A stretch of DNA of 64,000 nt from Metallyticus violacea (Eukaryota; Arthropoda; Insecta; Mantodea; Metallyticidae): contig CM060842.1 in the NCBI GenBank assembly GCA_030762175.1, positions 63,530,501 through 63,594,500 of the forward strand, read 5' to 3'. Below, in pieces: positions 47,655 through 60,468 of this stretch. Below the pieces are notes generated by a model. The model searched no databases, was not told the origin of the DNA, and saw only the letters and a program-made list of their open reading frames with translations. The translations under genes were made by a program, and so were the position numbers. Position 1 is the first letter of the stretch, and every line of letters begins with the position of its first letter.

Positions 47655-48400
47655 TTCGCTAAGCAATCAGAAATTGAATTTGGCGATGGATGGCTACTGC
47701 GTAATACCCTCGCTACCTACCGAGTGAAATCATGCCGCGCGATCGTAACTCATACCGCGCATTTTTTTTTTTTAACTTTACTATTAGTAAATAGCAATTA
47801 ATATTGTACTTGTATTCTAATACGTTCTCAAAGTGCCTGCTCTCTTCTTGAGGGAGGTCCGAATACTTTTGAAACTTTTCAGATTTTCGCTGCAATTTAT
47901 TCTGCCGAAATTTTTGTTTCAACTTCTCCATTGGTTTTATTTCAGGATGTAGGTATAGTCGCTGAGTTATTTAATACGCACTCCAACAGATGCACCAACT
48001 TTATGGAGTAGTCATGCGTAAGATCGATAGTCTATTCCATTCAGCTTGTCCTTGCTACCCCCCCCCCTTTTTGTTTTTGTGGTCTCGTCTCCTTGACGAT
48101 GAAAACGCCTTGAGTTCGAACTTGGTGCATCAATCTGAAAATTGCTCTTCCTAATGAAGATACAGCACAAAATTCTCTTCTGCAGTACTTCTACGATTTC
48201 TTTTGCACATAAATGCCATAAATAAGCATCCTTTGTTCTAGTGCTTATTTTGCTCTCGGCATATTCCACAATACACAAATTTACAGTACATATATCTCTT
48301 ACATACATAAATACTACTGACACTTTGGCCCTACAAACACGACTGAGCAATTTCAATTGTTTGCGTCAGTGGAGCATCTCAAATCCAGTATTGGCCAGAA
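47655..48400 (-). mobile_element. transposase-family DNA transposon, degenerate copy
   Basis: Aligns by eye with the element at 57,610-58,660, same strand. Shared landmarks are AGTAAATA.CAATTAATATTGTACT, the minus-strand frame piece SNFQIDAPSSN (matching AIFRFVTKFEP of the other copy), CATAAATGCCATAAATAAGC, TATTTTGCTCTC.GCATA and a right part with CGTCAGTGGAGCATCTC. A C-run (48,056-48,067) and stops break the frame. Only the N-terminal HTH part of the transposase is represented. Confidence 0.65.
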
Positions 48401-48639
48401 ATGCGCATTGACAGAAGGTCATCCGCTTTCCACTATTGTATAAATTGCGAATGGAATGAAGGCAGTGTATAAAGAGGTTTTCTTAGTAACCCTAAAAATT
48501 TCACTTCGTATAAATCAATTTATATCCATAAACAACATTACAAGTATTACTATTAAGTTTACATAAACACAACATCTTAAAAGCTACAATACCAATACTA
48601 AGGTTCTCCCATTACCTTAACCACCTGGTTATATGTATG

Positions 48640-49520
48640 GTTAATGAACCTCTACAATGAATCGTTTACACAACTGTATATATCCACAGACTTCTTCCAT
48701 ATACGTCTCCATTTATTCCTTACCTTTCCTAAGAATTCCCCGATTTTGTTTTCTCTCCCACCCTCTCTGTCTGCCATCATATCTGACATTTTAATGGCTA
48801 TTATATCATGTTGTAGTTTACCCCATTTTTCTTCCCAGATACCATCACTCCACCTTTTTATCACATCACATTCTATTAGACAATGAAACGCACTATCCAC
48901 TTGCCCACACATAAACATCCTTCTTTAAAACTTTTTCTTAATCCTTTTAGAGATAATACCCCTGTACAAATCCATGCAAGACCTGTTCTTCCGAATTGAT
49001 TACAATTATCTGTATATTTCTCCCGTCACTAATGTTAACTATTGTATATAAATCTAAAGAACTTTTATCCTCTAAACTAGCCCATATCTCTTCTTCCTAC
49101 ATCTTCTACCCTCTGTCTCGCCCCTTTTCAAAATCCACAAATGTTACTTTCACCCAGTCGCCACACATCCCCCATTCCAATTTCTTTTAAGAGTTACCCC
49201 ACTTCCCCAAACCAACTCTCCCTTCCCAGTATATCTCTTTGCTATATAAGACATTCTTTTAGTAAATGGTTATTATCTAATTTTATACACCTGTGCCAAT
49301 ATTTTCCTTCCTGCTCTCCCTAGTTCTGTCAAACTTACCCCTCAGCGAACTTTTTGGTACCCCCAGAACTTCTCTACAAAACATTCTATGTACCACATCA
49401 ACCTTTCTCCACCCCTTTGACACTTCCCAAATTTCTACTACATGCGACATCATATTTGACTTGACCACAGCCTCATATAGTCTTTCTAGTCATCACTGTG
49501 TAAGATATTGAAATCTGTGA
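48640..49520 (-). pseudogene. LINE ORF2 C-terminal region, broken
   Basis: Read right to left: SHVVEIWEVSKGWRKVDVV then HRMFCREVLGVPKSS (about 49,340-49,450), then CGQVDSAFHCLIECDVIKRW (about 48,850-48,910). These match the post-RT region (V-EIWG ... FCK-VLGVP-S) and the terminal Cys/His motif of non-LTR retrotransposon ORF2 proteins, in the right order. The pieces lie in different frames with stops between. The catalytic RT core is not visible here. Confidence 0.7.
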
Positions 49521-49524
49521 TATC

Positions 49525-52500
49525 ACACTGTGGTAATTGTGGGCTTATAAATGTTTACAGCCTTTGTTTTTGGATAATTGGATAAACATTCATATTTCTA
49601 TCTACTGTTAGTAGTATTCTGCGAATTTTCCAGGTTTTCAGAAATATTTACTAAGCTACAAGATTGCTTCATGTTTATCGCAGGCCTCGCATAGCCTCTA
49701 AGTACTTGAACATGTTGGCTTAGTGTCCCTATGCAAATATACTGACGGTTTATTAATACTGAGTACTGTGGTATGCCTTATCCTTCCCTCATAACTTTTG
49801 AAAACGATGTTGATTTAGTGCTTCCATCCATACAGTGCAGCTCTACATGGTGCATGGTGTGTTCAACATTAACCATTTCAGAGCGAATCTGTCAGACTTT
49901 GTTTAAATTTATTACACTAGTTTTTTGTCACTTAAGCTTAATTAAAACTTTACATGGGGTACTAATACGTTGTTTTGTTAATGTATTCACATCAACATCA
50001 CGTTGACGTCCACAGCTTTTAAGGGAACTGCGCACAGCCAACGTATATGTCGAGCGAAACTTTTCTATTTTTCACTTAAAATCACTCGCGTGCACAGTTT
50101 ATCTACAAGCTTTGTGTAGTTAGCATTTTAAAATAATTCATTTTATTTTTATTTATGAGTTATGACTGTGTTGGAAAATGTAAATAATAGATAATTCTAA
50201 ATGTGGAAATTGGAATCAGGTCGCAAGGTCTATTATACTTATTTTTAGAAATAGTATTCATTATGCATTGGAACATGTTTTAATTAAAATAATGAGCAGT
50301 AAATACAGTGAGAACATCAAGTTCTGATACAGAGTGCAGTGGGTCTGCAGTTAGAACTCGTTTCTGCCAGTATTTTCTTGCGTAGACTCATAACAGTTTT
50401 TAAACTTAGGTACAATATATTAAATGTCAGAATTTTCTCCTTACAGTAAGGTGCTGCCATCATTGCCCATTTTTCCTGACACACAAATCATATCATCTTA
50501 GGAAAGTATCAACGACACACATAATTAACCTAACTTCGTTTCCAATGTTTTTTGAGAGGGGGGGGGGGAGTTAAGTTCCTCCAGTGTGTGAGGTTAGTGA
50601 ATATATCTTTAATGTCCTCCAAAGACAAAACAAACTATAAGATCTAGAAAACAAACAGGGCTTTAATGGAAGTTCTTATTTCATCAAAATTTTCTTCTGC
50701 GAGAACGTGACATCTTCGATTTTTTTATCAGTCATAGAACGTATTTTAAAAAACTTGTGTGCTAACTGTTTAATGTTTTCCATGTTGGAACCAGGATGTC
50801 AGGAAGGTTTACGCTTAAATGCCTATCTGGTTCTGGTATATGGCTTTTTGTATCTGATGTGTGTTTTGAAGATAATACACGACATGGTGAACATCGCACC
50901 ATTGCACAACACTACTGCACTGTTTAATGAAATCTCATTTTCGACTGCACAACACAACTACCCGAAGCTGTCGAAATTCCGCTCGCAACTGACTGGAAGA
51001 GAGAATGGTGCCACGTAGGGAATCTCAGCAATATAACTTGTGCGACTTTTAAACTTTCTTACGGTATATGTGCGCTAATTAATCAATTGGCAACTGTTTT
51101 AATAGATTTTAATTTGCCTTGACTTAAAAATTGCTGTTAATACTTGGGAAGCGAATACAAAAGACAATTAATAATGTTCAACAGCTATAAAATTTATATT
51201 TCTTGAACATTGTATGTGTGTATTTGTTTTTCGATTATGTTTATTTCATGATTGCAAATTTCCGATATTTTAATCCTCGAAGCAGCCGGAAAAAGCAGCT
51301 TCTGTCTGTTTTAAATCTGTATATTATCAGGACTCATGTCTTCTCCTTAGTAAAGTAAAACATCTTGGTGTAATGGTTAAATAAACCAATAATTAGTCAT
51401 TACCCAATGAACGAGGAATCGTTCCTATTTGCCACATTACTGGTTATATTTTTCTTTTGACGTTCTGCAGAATGAGCAAGAAGTAAAAGCAAGCTTGGAG
51501 AGGTGGGGGAAAAAAGCGAAAGCGAAAGCGTGGATAACGCAACAAAATGAAAACAAGAAATCCCTTAGGGACTACGATGTTCGATAGAAACGGCAGCGAG
51601 GAAACTAGCAGGGGTTTCATCTAGAAAAAGGCACGATATGGAGTCGTTGCTTTCTCACTCGGAAAATGTCTCAGTAAGGTGTCCAGGTTGAATAAATAAA
51701 GTTTTCATTTTATCTTATAATAAGCGTAATGGTTAAAGCACCGATTAATTACATGATTTCAGAACATGACAGAAGCAAAGTGTAGCTTAAAGCTAATTAA
51801 TATAAGGTTCTTTGTTCTATGTATTATTCTTTGGTACTGGGGGAATTTTATATAAGGCCGTACACAGTCGAAATGTTTTTGTGAACATTTTAATAGAATG
51901 CATTTGTAATTAAATAGTTATCCCCTAATCTAAGAGCTTTATTTTTTTAAGCTTTTGTCAGCTCTTAAATGATTACATTCTTTTATCAATCTCTATTCTT
52001 CCTTAGTCCTCCCGTTCCTTCTTTTTCTCTTTACATTTCATTGCAATAGTAGCTTTGTTAATGTCCTTTTCTACTGCAAAGGCATATCTGATAATGATAA
52101 ACCCCATACTTTTTCTTCTATTCCTTCCATTATTTCTGTAACTAATAATTTGTTTGTATATGCTATAGCTAATGATAATGTAATAATACTTTTGTCTGCC
52201 AATTATTATCCTTTATTTAATCTATCATGTGTATTTTTCATTTTTTAAACATTTACACGCATTAAGTTCATTGTTATAAACATACCTCGGAATCCATTAG
52301 GTACCGATTGACGCAAGTCTATCTTAATTTAGACTTTGCGTTTCATGGTTAAAGTGAGAGTAATACTGAGAGATATTTAGGTTTGTATACACTTTACTGG
52401 GTACAGGTATAGTCAGGCGCAGAAAGAAGTAGCAACTTATTTCGTTCCTAATTATGGGCATCTTTACTATACATACATATATGGTCTAACAAACATGCCT

Positions 52501-52560
52501 GTGTGCAGTAATGTGTTCTGAAAAAAGTTGAGATAGTATACTAATAATTACCCATATATT
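49525..52560. other. 3 kb without a recognised gene
   Basis: Frames such as 50,707-51,018 have no recognisable domain. G-run at about 50,560-50,569. A small purine-rich patch (51,500-51,530) has GAAAGC repeats. No element recognised. Confidence 0.5.
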
Positions 52561-52564
52561 GCGG

Positions 52565-53150
52565 GCTTAGTAAACTATAGACTATTTCAGAGCCTGTTGA
52601 GGGGTTTTAAGCAAGTTATTTGATATAGTGAATCTGTTGTTCACGAAGAAGAATACAGAAGTTGAAATTACATGGAGATAATTTCGGTGTTAAGCGAAAT
52701 GAGTTAACTTTTGCGTTAAAATGTCTACAAATATGCTTCGCGAACAAGGAAATTCGATTTTCAGTAGCAGTTTATCAGGTTTTCAAGATCTGAACATCTC
52801 TGTAAGCTGGAACTCATCGGTCCTGGTGGTGTAGGTAACTATACTTGCCTTCTAAACCCAAGATCGCGGGTTCAAACCCGGCCAGGATCGATGGATGTTT
52901 TCGGGCGTAAAGTATGCCTACCTTCGGAAGGGAAGTAAAGGCTTGGGTTCCATGTCGTACATTTACGGCACGATAAAGAACTTCAAGCCTGAAAAAAGAG
53001 GCCTCTGAGCAAAATTTGTCTGCCTTTTCACGCTCTGACTTGAATGGGACGCTGATGACCTGAGATGTTAAAGATCGTCCGTAAATAAATAAATAAAAAA
53101 TCTGGAACTGATCATTAATACACGTCACTGAAAAACGATTAACTGATTTA
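52565..53150 (+). repeat. dispersed repeat family D, copy 3, split by a SINE
   Basis: Left portion (52,565-52,817) has ACTATTTCAGAGCCTGTTG, GAATCTGTTGTTCACGAAGA, AGAAGTTGAAATTA and TTCGATTTTCAGTAGC. Right portion (53,101-53,150) has CGATTAACTGATT, matching 1,640-1,655. The two halves are separated by the SINE at 52,818-53,100. Confidence 0.6.
52818..53100 (+). mobile_element. SINE family 1 copy with target duplication
   Basis: Full-length copy: CGGTCCTGGTGGTGTAGGTA head, B box GCGGGTTCAAACCCGGCC, body, and tail AAATAAATAAATAAAAAA. The flanks are CTGGAACTCAT before and CTGGAACTGAT after, an 11-bp target duplication with one mismatch. The A-box region has lost a few bases (GTGTAGGTAACTA). Confidence 0.9.
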
Positions 53151-53357
53151 TTGGTTACGTACTTAGTACAGAGAACGCTGTTCACCTGATTGCATCCTAT
53201 TGGATATGGAGACAGGCTGTGTTCCGAAGATTGCAGGCATAGCGTCTGTAGATCAGTTAATTACTTTTGAATTGTTTTTATTTTAATATGAACATTAAAA
53301 AGTAATTAAATAAGACTCGCTCACTTCATATTAACGGGCATGTTCCATAACTAGATG

Positions 53358-53586
53358 ATCAAATCAGAGCATGAAACGGCCAATAAATTTTGTTTAGAGG
53401 TCTCTTCTTTCGGACTTGAGGTTTTATACGTGCTGTAAATCTACGACACGGGACCCATGGCTTTACTTCCCTTTCGGGGGAAGCCATACGTACGATTTTA
53501 CGTCCGAAAAAGTCCATCGACCCTGGCCGGAATTAAACTTGCGATCTTGGGTATTCCAGACAAATAGGGTTACCACTGCTTCACAA
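53358..53586 (-). mobile_element. SINE family 1 copy, diverged
   Basis: Minus-strand copy from the AGCATGAAACGGCC region to the reversed head (CTTGCGATCTTGGGTATTCC and GGGTTACCACTGCTTCAC). The B box is decayed (GGAATTAAACTTGCG). The 3' tail is missing. Confidence 0.8.
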
Positions 53587-53589
53587 TTT

Positions 53590-55095
53590 ACGTCCATTAT
53601 TGTCTGGTACTATTTCTAATGGAGGCTTCATTAATTAGTGACGTGCTATCCTTTATAAACTTAATGCGATAATTTTTAAATTGTAATAAGCATACTATAG
53701 CTTCCCTATCGCAAACCGATTGCCTATAACTTTCCACAATGTCTGAAGCTTGTAATTCATTAGTATTCTGTATAAAGGGTTCTCATTTCGTTCTTTATTC
53801 ATATATTGATATATTGATAATGTCGTTAGTAAATAACTTGAAAAGAACCTAGCCACTTGCAGAGGAAAAAGATGCATCTCTAATACGTTTAATTATAAAT
53901 ATATAATAATAAGATGTTCAAAGGATTTAATATAAAAGTCAGCATTTGATTGATCAGCGAAATTAAGAGCATGTATATCCTTGTTTTTAGAATAATCTAT
54001 TTACTAGCTTTGCAGTCTTTCAAAAGGGAATCAAGATAGTTAACCATATAGTCTGGATTTATAATGCAGAAATAAAGTATAATATAATAACTATCTTGAA
54101 GCCTTCTAAAGCTTGTTCATGCCGCATAAACATACCAATAAAATCACCCAAGTTCCTGAGCTTCTCTCACATAGGTATGTAGAATATTTCCTTTTTATTT
54201 TCATTCTACGAAGTACCAAATACCTAACAACTTTTAAAACATAACATATTATTTATTTTATTTGTGATATATCATTTACAGAATCGGCAGATTAACACCA
54301 ATTCACTATTTAATACAAAAATTAAATGTTATTAACTACTAATTCATTGGAGCTGCCATATAAATACTAAGTAATCCTGCAATTTAAAAATTTCCACCCA
54401 TTAACTCTATCAATTAAGAGTTTAACGTTCCAGAATGTAAAACCCAACTAGAGAATTTACTTTGGATTAAAACTGGGGTGTTTTTTAAACTTCAAGTCGA
54501 CACTTAAATGGATTTACGTGTTAATTGGAAATGTTGCATCTCTAGGAAACCTGCAACTGTGTATCCAAAACTTAACCCGTCATTGGTGTATATGAGAACG
54601 GGGTGGGAACGCAATGTTTTTTATATGTACAAGAAATTCTACAAATCTACCATGCAGTGTAAGAATGGAAACAAACTAGAAACCCAGTTCTGTCGCCCTC
54701 TCCTCATTTGATGTGGCCCTCAATTATTAATTATGAGATCCTTCAGTCTGGCTCTCCATCCCACTCTAGAGCACATACTCGCCGATTTTGCTCGGAAAGT
54801 CCGGTCCGTTATTCCTGTAGACTTCTTAAATTTGCCTCTGTTTCTAATTTCTCTTCTATACGAGTTGTGTGTGAGAATGCATGTTCACTGCGCACGGCTT
54901 GAGGAATAAAATTAATTAACAATGTGAAAAGTATCAAGGAAACAGGTTCAAAAGGCATCTTGCCTATTACTTCTGCAAGCACCTATAAAAATCCAATCAT
55001 AGAGTTGGGTCAAAGTATTTGATTCTGAGCAGATAATTTGTATTGCCTGCATATACTGCAACTGTCTTTCGTTTATAGTCTTCATTTTATCCGGT
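53590..55095. other. no gene seen
   Basis: AT-rich to 54,480; slightly GC-richer after, with no recognisable domain. Confidence 0.5.
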
Positions 55096-55215
55096 TATAC
55101 TTAGCGGCATAACTCAAGAGTTCCAGGTTCATATTCCTAGAGGCTGGTCAACTTCACCTTTCTTTATTCGGTTTCCTCTGGTCACTCATACGAATGCTGG
55201 GATGCAAATTTTCTT
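55096..55215 (+). mobile_element. possible SINE fragment
   Basis: Contains AGTTCCAGGTTCATATTCCT (B-box-like) followed by CGGTTTCCTCTGGTCACTCA and ACGAATGCTGGGATGCAAAT. This order (B box, then a GGTTTTCC-type block, then a GAATGC-GGGAT block) occurs in some insect tRNA-derived SINEs. The A-box side is unclear. Confidence 0.35.
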
Positions 55216-55219
55216 TCCA

Positions 55220-57605
55220 AAATCTTCCGCTCTCCTATTTCTAAGTGTAAGCGAAGTGGGCTGATGGTGCGTGGCGTGGCGGTGAATTTGCGTCTTAGAG
55301 TCTGGCGGGTTCTGTCTGGGAGACCATCGTGGCTTTTGAAGACCTATCAATGCCTTGGAGCCTAAAGACATGGAAAACGTAGGGATCCCGCCTACATTTG
55401 TGTTTATTGCCCGGCGTCTCTTTCCTTTCAACCTTTCCCCACGAAGTCCCATCGAAGTGGGTTCCTCAATTTCAACCTATCCTAATTCAACATTTACTGT
55501 ACATATTCTGATTATAAAAAATTTAGAAAAAATATTGCAGTAATAGAGCGCTCTATTTTTTTAGAAATATGAATGAAACATTATATAAAACAGTCTTTTG
55601 TTCAATACATGTTCATTACAAATGGAATTAATAAGTAAAAGATATCAATTCATTTTGTAAGGGTTTCGTCTATTCAGCCTTTTTACTTTTCGGTCCTGAA
55701 AAGTTAAATTTTCTCAAACATTGCTTTCCGTTATGCAACCTGATTTACTTGCTTCGTAATTTCCATTTTTATTTTTATTTCTATTTTATTTTCGAATAAG
55801 GTAATTAATCTCAATGTGCTGACGAAAATATATCAAAATATGCTGTAAGATGTTTGTAGCTTTGTATTTTCTGTTTACAATTCGTGCTGTTAAACAATAC
55901 TATGCTTGTTAGCAAATTATATGAGAGAAAGAGAACACCTGTGTGTAAATAAATATTGACAAATCTTTCATGGTTTCATTGACGAAGCTGGATATCTGCT
56001 TGAACAAAATTTGATACCCTGTATTGTTAGGAAGAGAATAGTAACGTCGGAGTGAGATTCTTGTATGTCCACTCTGGAATCTTCTTCAAAATGCTTGCAG
56101 CATAAGGGTGTGTGAAAACTCTTGCCCATGAATAACAGAATGACAAAGGATAGCCCAAATAATAAAATATAGCGCAGGAAAAGCTACACTGTTATCAGGC
56201 TATCCATTGCCGAATATTAAATGTATCGCCTCTATTAATGTTCTTCTAATTAATACATTAATATCAAATAATAGACTCATTTCTTACTTCTTGCTCATGC
56301 TCTTTACTGTTTATTTGTTAATTACTAGATTTTACTGATTTCATAATTTAGCACTGTTTTGAATACAAGAATGTCACAATGAACCATCAAGTACAGCCAA
56401 CAATACAATAAAACAACGAAAGCTATTCAGAAAAGTTTTTAGAAATAGATGAATGAATCAAATACTTTTACTTGGAGGGAAAAAAAAATGTTGAAAAGAT
56501 AAAGTGGGGTTAAGAGCAACACTCCTACCTTTAAATTGTATTTATCATTATATTTTCAATCAGAATAGCTAAATGAGGATCTCGGATTCTTCCTGTCTGC
56601 CAGTACTGACTATGTGGGCATGTTTCCGCTCACTTCTCTAGCAACTGACCAATCCGCGCTGTCATGCTGTTCATAGGAACAATAGTAGGTTGGGGTAGCT
56701 ATCTGTGGCAAACAAAATGGTTGATGGCCTTGAGACGCCTATTCTTTGTATGTGTACATAAGTCTATTTTTGCATTCATGATATGGTCAAATTAAAAATA
56801 TGTATAAATAATATTAAAACTTGATATAAATATTGCAATAGGATAGACCGGTTATTCTGAGTTCATTTCTCGTATAAGAATATTTAATACGAGTACTTCC
56901 TTTTATAAAATATTAGTCTAATAAACATGTTTAGTAATGATATGGGTTATAACAAGCTCTGCAGGGATCTCTTTGTTCTACTCATTTTATTATATTTTTC
57001 TGACAAATTATAATTTATACTAAGAAATGTTGCCTCGAACTTATTATACGTTCATGAACAAAAAGTATTATATTGGAGGGGTAGTACAGAATTCCATTTA
57101 ATGATTCCACTATCGAGATATTAATTATCGTGATCCCTGCTAAATCTATTTTATATGGCTATATCTATATCACTAATTAAATACCTGCTTCACGTCGTAT
57201 TTCAAAACAGCAGCATAATTTGCAAACAGCATTTTTCTGTCGATGTTTTGATTCACATATTATCTGGTTGTTATGTAGAAAATAGATAAACAAAATGTTT
57301 TAATTCTTGATTGAATCAACACGAATACCCATATAGATAGCTTAACGGGTCATATAACTAAACGTGACATGCGGCCACAGACCTCCATCCGAGCGATTTA
57401 TCTCTGCTATCAACAAGCAAGCAAGTGAAACAGATAATCTAGGGGTGTTTCATTATTCACTAACTACCTGTGGACAGTGTAAATTGTAAATTACATAACA
57501 ATTGCGCGAACTACTTTGCACATAAAACATGTCAAGATTTTATTACATAGTAGAAATTGTTAAAAATTATACTTGCACAATAGATAAGATTAAATGCGTA
57601 ATATT
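55220..57605. other. no gene seen
   Basis: Mostly AT-rich. The less AT-rich 55,220-55,460 has no readable domain. Confidence 0.5.
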
Positions 57606-57609
57606 CATT

Positions 57610-58660
57610 CCACTATGCAGTCAAAAATTGGTTTGTCGGCGGGATGCATAACGGCCGAGAGAATTCGTGTCAAGCGGCCGGTACTCGTAGCCCGCATTTT
57701 TTTCTTTCGTATTTACTAGTAGTAAATAATAATTAATATTGTACTCAGTTCATAATAGATGCTCGAAGTACTTGCCGTCTACTGTGAGACATGCCTGAAT
57801 TTTTTTGAAAATATTTTAAGACAATCGCCGCATTTCATCGTCCCGAATATTGTATGTAAATTATCTCCCGGATATTTTGTTTCAGCGCCTCCATGGTACA
57901 ACCGCTGAATGATTTTATACGCACTGCCGACAGATACACAAATTTGCTGGGCTAATCGTATTAAAATCTTTCGAGGAGAATTCTTTAATCGACAGCCTAT
58001 TTCATCAAGCTTGTTCTCCATTAATACCCGATTTTTTTGATCTCGATGCCTTAGGTTCGAACTTTGTCACAAATCTGAAAATTGCACTTCCCAATGTAAA
58101 TGTTGTTTCTGGAAATTTAGCATGAAATTTTCTCCTACGTTTTCTTGTGCTCATAGCAATAATAAATAAATATTCTTTATACTGGCGCATATCTCACTCT
58201 CAGCATACTCAATGCACAATTATACAGCACAAAGTCAAACATGCGCTTACTGAAAAAAGCAACCGAAACAGTTGGCATGACACACGCTACTGAGATAGCT
58301 ACGTCAACGGAACTTTTTTTTTTTTTGATTGATTTATTTATGGACGCTCTTTAACATCTCAGGTCATCAGCGTCCCATTCAACTCAGGACGTGAAACGGC
58401 CGACAAATTTTGCTCAGAGGCCTGTTTTATCAGACTTGAGGTTCTTTATCTTGCCGTAAATGTACGATATGGGACCCACGGCTTTACTTCCCTTCCGAAG
58501 GAAGCCATACTTTGGATTTTTACGCCCGAAAAAATCCATCGGTCCTGGCCGGGTTCGAACCCGCGATCTTGGGTTTAGAAGGCAAGTATGGTAACCACTA
58601 CACCACCAGGACCGACTTCAACGGAACTGGGCACGGAATGAGGGCACGTTATACCTATGT
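57610..58660 (-). mobile_element. transposase-family DNA transposon, degenerate, carrying a SINE
   Basis: Minus-strand frames contain STRKRRRKFHAKFPETTFTL, AIFRFVTKFEPKASRSKK, then NKLDEIGCRLKNSPRKILIR then LAQQICVSVGSAYKI (57,900-58,190). This is the N-terminal helix-turn-helix region of Tc1/mariner-related insect transposases, whose usual order is FP---I--LV-KF---GS, LDEIG-RL--SPRKSL--LAQQ-GVS. The DDE core is absent. It is the best preserved HTH in the window but still frameshifted. It aligns with 47,655-48,400. A family-1 SINE sits near its right (5') end. Confidence 0.75.
58315..58617 (-). mobile_element. SINE family 1 copy, full length, young
   Basis: Complete minus-strand copy from the poly-T (A-tail) at 58,315 to the reversed head ending ACTACACCACCAGGACCGA. 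Intact B box (GGGTTCGAACCCGCG reversed) and A box. Perfect 11-bp target duplication TCAACGGAACT at 58,304-58,314 and 58,618-58,628. It is inserted within the transposon copy, so it post-dates it. Confidence 0.95.
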
Positions 58661-58911
58661 TATAAAGGAAATGTAGAACATTGAATATTTTTCATATCTT
58701 AATGTAAGAAATGCCGTATAAGGTACTTTTTCACACGCAAATTCTAGTAATATATCCATTAAAATATTTATTATATGAGTACCTCGTCATAGTTATGAAC
58801 TAAATTTTGCAAAATATGGTTGATATGATATTAAAATTAAACATTCATTTTTCACATTTTGCAGATTAATAGGCATTGCTACATAGGTACTGTGTAAGAG
58901 CACCTCTGCAT

Positions 58912-58913
<2 letters not shown>

Positions 58914-58962
<49 letters not shown>
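58914..58962 (+). repeat. (ATT)n microsatellite
   Basis: About 16 units. It explains the minus-strand poly-Ile frame. Confidence 0.97.
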
Positions 58963-58964
<2 letters not shown>

Positions 58965-59320
58965 AGAAATTGTTTAGAAGAACATGAAATATTTTTATGC
59001 ATTATCAATGAACTTCTTTTAATAGAAAGGTAAATTAGCAATGGGTGTGTGAATATTTATTTGCTATTGTTATTATGTATTTGCATATTTTTCTTTAATC
59101 ATTCTTGATTTTTAATAATAAAAAGCAAATATTCACAAGCAAATGTCAAAGTATTCATTTTTTGAATATGTTCTTACATGATGTTGTTGGTATCATAAAT
59201 TATTTGAGTTGATCTCTTTTGAAGTATAAAAATCTCATGTTTTCAAAGGAATTACCGCAAAATCTAAATTTTATAATTGAATAGAAGTTAGCATAATAAA
59301 CTGTCTTTAATGTAGTTCTA
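58965..59320. other. no gene seen
   Basis: AT-rich, non-coding. Confidence 0.5.
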
Positions 59321-60164
59321 CTGCTGGATTTTTCCTTCGCGGGATCGCCCCACGTCCAATGGGGCGAGATGACCGAGCAACTCTCATCTTGTTCACACGC
59401 TTGAAAGCCGGTCGGGAAGCCGGAGGGAGGTCAGTACAAGTTTAACTTTAGAAGCATATGCAAGCGTTCTTGTATGTTTGTAACAGCGTGTTAAATATTC
59501 ACTATGCGGCGTAATACAGTGCATTAATTACGTTAATGCTGTACAATTCAGGTATTCTATTCCCCGAAGATATATATTTACGATTCGTACGTGCGTACAG
59601 AATCGATTCGTGATGAATCAAGAATCAGATTCCTGATATTCAACTTCCAAGTTGAAGTTCAATTCATAGATTGGTAAATAAATCATTTGAAACGGGAAAT
59701 ATTCTTGATAAAAGCTTACACAGCCACGTAAAATACTCACAGAAGAAACGGTGGATAACTTGGACATGCTCTGGAACGTTCACCTTGACATCTTTCTCAG
59801 CAAACGTGAATTTCCTATTCCTCTGTTCGAAAGACTATAAAGCTGCTGAGAAACGGAAGGAATTTCTTCATGAATGTTTTTTTTTTTCCAGCTCATCTAA
59901 TGTGTGTGTATTTGTCCTATACACCTTGATGCCCCCTAATCCAAAGGTAAAAATTGCAGGACGCTAAATCTGTTAGCCGAGGTTGTTAGTGATGATTGTC
60001 GAATATTTTGTGAATTGCCTGAAAGCATACATGGGCCGTATGTGCCGTGTGACAGAGTCCTGTTGGAAAGTCGCATGCATATGTTCCCTCAGTCATTTCG
60101 CAGATAAAGAGTTGCAAAATATTCTGCATACACTTAACAATATTATTTTTTTCTTTAAAAAATG

Positions 60165-60365
60165 CTTATTATTCTCTCGCCGCTTAAGTCGTGCCATACT
60201 CGTATCTTTGATCTTGCAGAGATTTCTCGTGAAGCAGGTTGGGTTTTTCTGAACTCCATTATTTATATAAACTTGTTATTCTCTCGCCACTTAATGGCGC
60301 GCCACACTCCTATCTTTGATCTTGCAGGCATTTCTCGTTAGGTTAGGTTTTTCTGAACTCCAGTA
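60165..60365 (+). repeat. local tandem duplication, about 88-bp unit
   Basis: Units about 60,168-60,256 and 60,282-60,362 share TTATTCTCTCGCCGCTTAA / TTATTCTCTCGCCACTTAA, TATCTTTGATCTTGCAG, TTTCTCGT, GGTTTTTCTGAACTCCA. A 25-nt unshared spacer lies between. Each unit ends with the same GAACTCCA. Confidence 0.75.
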
Positions 60366-60426
60366 TAGGTTGTTTTTGTGAGAAAAAAAATACCCACTTA
60401 GGTGGAACCAAAATTCTTACGTAAAA

Positions 60427-60468
60427 AAATTGACCTTAATCTAAAGAAAATTAGATTAAGGTCAATTT
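60427..60468. repeat. perfect 18-bp inverted repeat (hairpin)
   Basis: Left arm 60,427-60,444 (AAATTGACCTTAATCTAA), right arm 60,451-60,468, loop AGAAAA. No mismatches. On either strand a transcript could fold to an 18-bp stem. Confidence 0.9.

Noticed and set aside
58914..58962. CRISPR-like regular repeat
   Set aside because: This and the other regular arrays are trinucleotide microsatellites; no repeat-spacer structure exists in the window.
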